64,000 bases of DNA from Taishania sp965247975. GTDB lineage: Bacteria > Bacteroidota > Bacteroidia > Flavobacteriales_D > Crocinitomicaceae. Positions 62,587 to 64,000 of the stretch are shown one piece after another. The notes beneath the pieces are model-generated. The model had not been told where the DNA came from and made no database searches. It saw only the letters and a program-made list of their open reading frames with translations. The stretch covers positions 2,542,001 to 2,606,000 of the forward strand of contig OZ252050.1 in NCBI GenBank assembly GCA_965247975.1. Direction: 5' to 3'. Position numbers and translations under genes: made by a program. Each line of letters opens with the position of its first letter. Within the stretch, counting starts at the first letter, position 1.

Positions 62587-63606
62587 TCAGTCAATAGAAA
62601 GTCTTTGAACAGAAGTAACTCCGTTGGTTTCAACTTTAACTAAATAAATTCCAGCGTTTAAGTTAGAAACATTCATAGTCTCACCATTCGAAATTGTTTG
62701 AGTCATTACTTCTTGACCCATAGCATTCAAAACAGAAACTTTTGCGTTGTTCAAAGCTCCTTTGAAAGTAACTAGATTGTTCGCAGGATTTGGATAAAGG
62801 CTGAATGTTTGGCTTTTATTGTTTTCAATTCCAACATTGTTGATTCCGCTGTATTTAGAAAGAACTAAACTTGTTGTTTCTGGAGCTCCCCCAGGAATTG
62901 ATAAGGTAATTGATATATGTAATAAAATAGGTAATGAGCTAGTTGACAAATCATAGTATTCATACTGAACGCGATTAATTTCAACATTACCGATCAAAGT
63001 CGTAGCAACAGCATTGTCGGTCAATTTGTACCGTATTACATTCGGAACACTAACTCCCAAAGGAAAGTTAATAGTACCCGTGCCATCGATACTTGAACTT
63101 ACACTTCCAGTTGCAGGCAAATTTGTTGCACCGGGAATAGTTGTAATGACATTGCCTGCATAAGTATCAGCATTTGATGAGCCTAAACCAAAAGGGTAAG
63201 TCATCAAGATTGCAGGATTAGAAGCAAAAGAACCAATCACATCACCTAAACTTTGTTCGGTAAAAACAAATCCTTGAGATGTTCTTTCGGTTGCTGTCGA
63301 ATTAAAATACGTTGCAATCAAACCTTCCAATACAAACGCTTTTGTTGAGGTTGGAAAATCAGATGCATTTGGTGCTGTAGTGGCATCCGCCATCGTTATT
63401 GTTCTCGTTTCACCATCATAAGCCGCAAGTTGAGTATAATTCCAAACAGCTCCTGCTCCTACTATTGCTTCTAAATTTGGCGCCATGGAATCGCAGAGAA
63501 ACAATGTTTCAGAAGTTCCAATTGCAGCTTCATTTGCCTGAGTTAATTGAGAAAATCCTGCTTGGGCAACAAAAATTCCACTCAAAATAAGTAATGTTTT
63601 TTTCAT
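62587..63606 (-). CDS. T9SS-secreted protein, unknown function
   Basis: 339 residues. Signal peptide (ends GFSQ), a beta-rich body (about 20-255), and a type A sorting domain from about 260 (FSLYPNPANNLVTFKGALNN, ending SVQRLSID). Exported by the type IX system. The body has no recognised catalytic motif; it resembles the many small T9SS cargo proteins of marine and freshwater Flavobacteriales. Strong terminator downstream. Confidence 0.87.
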   Translation of the reverse strand: MKKTLLILSGIFVAQAGFSQLTQANEAAIGTSETLFLCDSMAPNLEAIVGAGAVWNYTQLAAYDGETRTITMADATTAPNASDFPTSTKAFVLEGLIATYFNSTATERTSQGFVFTEQSLGDVIGSFASNPAILMTYPFGLGSSNADTYAGNVITTIPGATNLPATGSVSSSIDGTGTINFPLGVSVPNVIRYKLTDNAVATTLIGNVEINRVQYEYYDLSTSSLPILLHISITLSIPGGAPETTSLVLSKYSGINNVGIENNKSQTFSLYPNPANNLVTFKGALNNAKVSVLNAMGQEVMTQTISNGETMNVSNLNAGIYLVKVETNGVTSVQRLSID

Positions 63607-63730
63607 GTTTTAATTTTTTGGTTGGGTAAAAATACTAATTCGCATTGATTTAGCTGAATAGTCGTTGTTTTGTTGTATTCTTCGAACTACTTGCTAAATT
63701 TGCTGCAATTAAAACGAACACAAATTGAAT

Positions 63731-64000
63731 ATGGTTGGAAAAACCAGAATTAAAAAATATGCTTGGCCAATTCTGATTGGATTTATCGTGTTTTCAGGAT
63801 TTTTTGCCTATCAACTAAAAAACACTCGTTTCGACTACGATTTTGAAAAGTTCTTCCCGCTCCACGATGAAGATACGAAATTCTTCTTTGATCATCGCGC
63901 AAAATTTGAATCAGACAATGATTATTTGTTGGTTGCCATTCAAAATAAGGAAGGAATTTTTGACATTCCATTCTTAAAAAAAGTAGATCGATTCACGCAA
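63731..64000 (+). CDS. MMPL/RND-type transporter, 5' part only
   Basis: Truncated by the window end: 90 codons from the ATG at 63731. One N-terminal membrane helix (about 13-27) then TRFDYDFEKFFPLHDEDTKF and DHRAKFESDNDYLLVAI, the start typical of large RND-superfamily exporters of the MMPL (patched-like) type in Bacteroidota, which carry lipids or hydrophobic compounds. Only the 5' end is visible, so no catalytic or relay residue can be checked. Confidence 0.75.
   Translation, partial: MVGKTRIKKYAWPILIGFIVFSGFFAYQLKNTRFDYDFEKFFPLHDEDTKFFFDHRAKFESDNDYLLVAIQNKEGIFDIPFLKKVDRFTQ

Noticed and set aside
1..64000. tRNA, rRNA, CRISPR, prophage or intact insertion sequence
   Set aside because: Scanned for T-loop-like GGTTCGA motifs, regular short spaced repeats, transposases and phage structural genes; none were convincing.

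Overview
The window is chromosomal DNA from an AT-rich Bacteroidota bacterium, most likely of the order Flavobacteriales (Crocinitomicaceae/Fluviicola-like is my best guess; this is inference). Supporting evidence is as follows. At least five proteins end in a type IX secretion (T9SS) sorting domain. Many genes are preceded by the Bacteroidota -7 promoter box TAnnTTTG. There are three large TonB-dependent receptors with an N-terminal carboxypeptidase-like domain. Lineage-typical families are present (DUF4834, DUF4856, DUF7619-like, TIGR03790, DUF721), and CarB is short. I see no rRNA, tRNA, CRISPR array, intact insertion sequence or prophage.

Layout. 0.2-6.0 kb: a tripartite RND efflux operon (adaptor, permease, TolC). 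6.2-12.3 kb: small envelope and housekeeping genes (VWA protein, DUF2459, NUDIX, LprI-like) and a T9SS-secreted repeat protein. 12.4-23.8 kb: a metal-acquisition region. It holds a minus-strand operon (DUF4856 lipoprotein, imelysin lipoprotein, HTTM membrane protein, FecA-like receptor), a T9SS protein, and a DtxR/MntR-type regulator divergent from a second TonB receptor, with a perfect 16-bp palindrome in the shared promoter. 23.8-31.5 kb: an accessory stretch with gene remnants, a secreted cyanophycinase-like protein, and two genes bracketed by a ~630-bp direct repeat built from a truncated SDR gene joined to a truncated ftsK end. 31.5-40.7 kb: core genes (DciA-like, recF, TPR protein, ribH, phosphoglucosamine mutase, CDP-alcohol phosphatidyltransferase, DUF4139, methyltransferase). 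40.7-46.7 kb: a third TonB receptor and a decaying zone, with a DUF2007-type membrane gene broken by two in-frame stops and a flippase-like remnant. 46.8-49.7 kb: a polyamine operon with a fused speD-speE gene and an agmatinase-like gene. 49.8-53.7 kb: NlpC/P60 peptidase, S41 protease, DUF1573 lipoprotein and a ParDE/RelE-type toxin-antitoxin pair. 54.0-58.3 kb: a DUF2339/DUF3999/lipoprotein cassette. 58.3-64.0 kb: DUF4834, carB, a catalytically degenerate rhomboid-TPR fusion, a T9SS protein, and the start of an MMPL/RND transporter.

The most interesting pattern is that three separate accessory gene sets sit between imperfect direct copies of neighbouring host sequence. The TIGR03790/redoxin-like pair lies between SDR-ftsK copies. 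The DUF2339/DUF3999 cassette lies between a decayed DUF4834 3' end and the intact gene. A small unknown gene lies between a decayed and an intact copy of the speDE promoter. In two cases the copy next to the intact gene is the functional one and the far copy is degenerate. This suggests a recurrent way of inserting genes next to core genes that copies the edge of the target. The mechanism is inferred, not shown.
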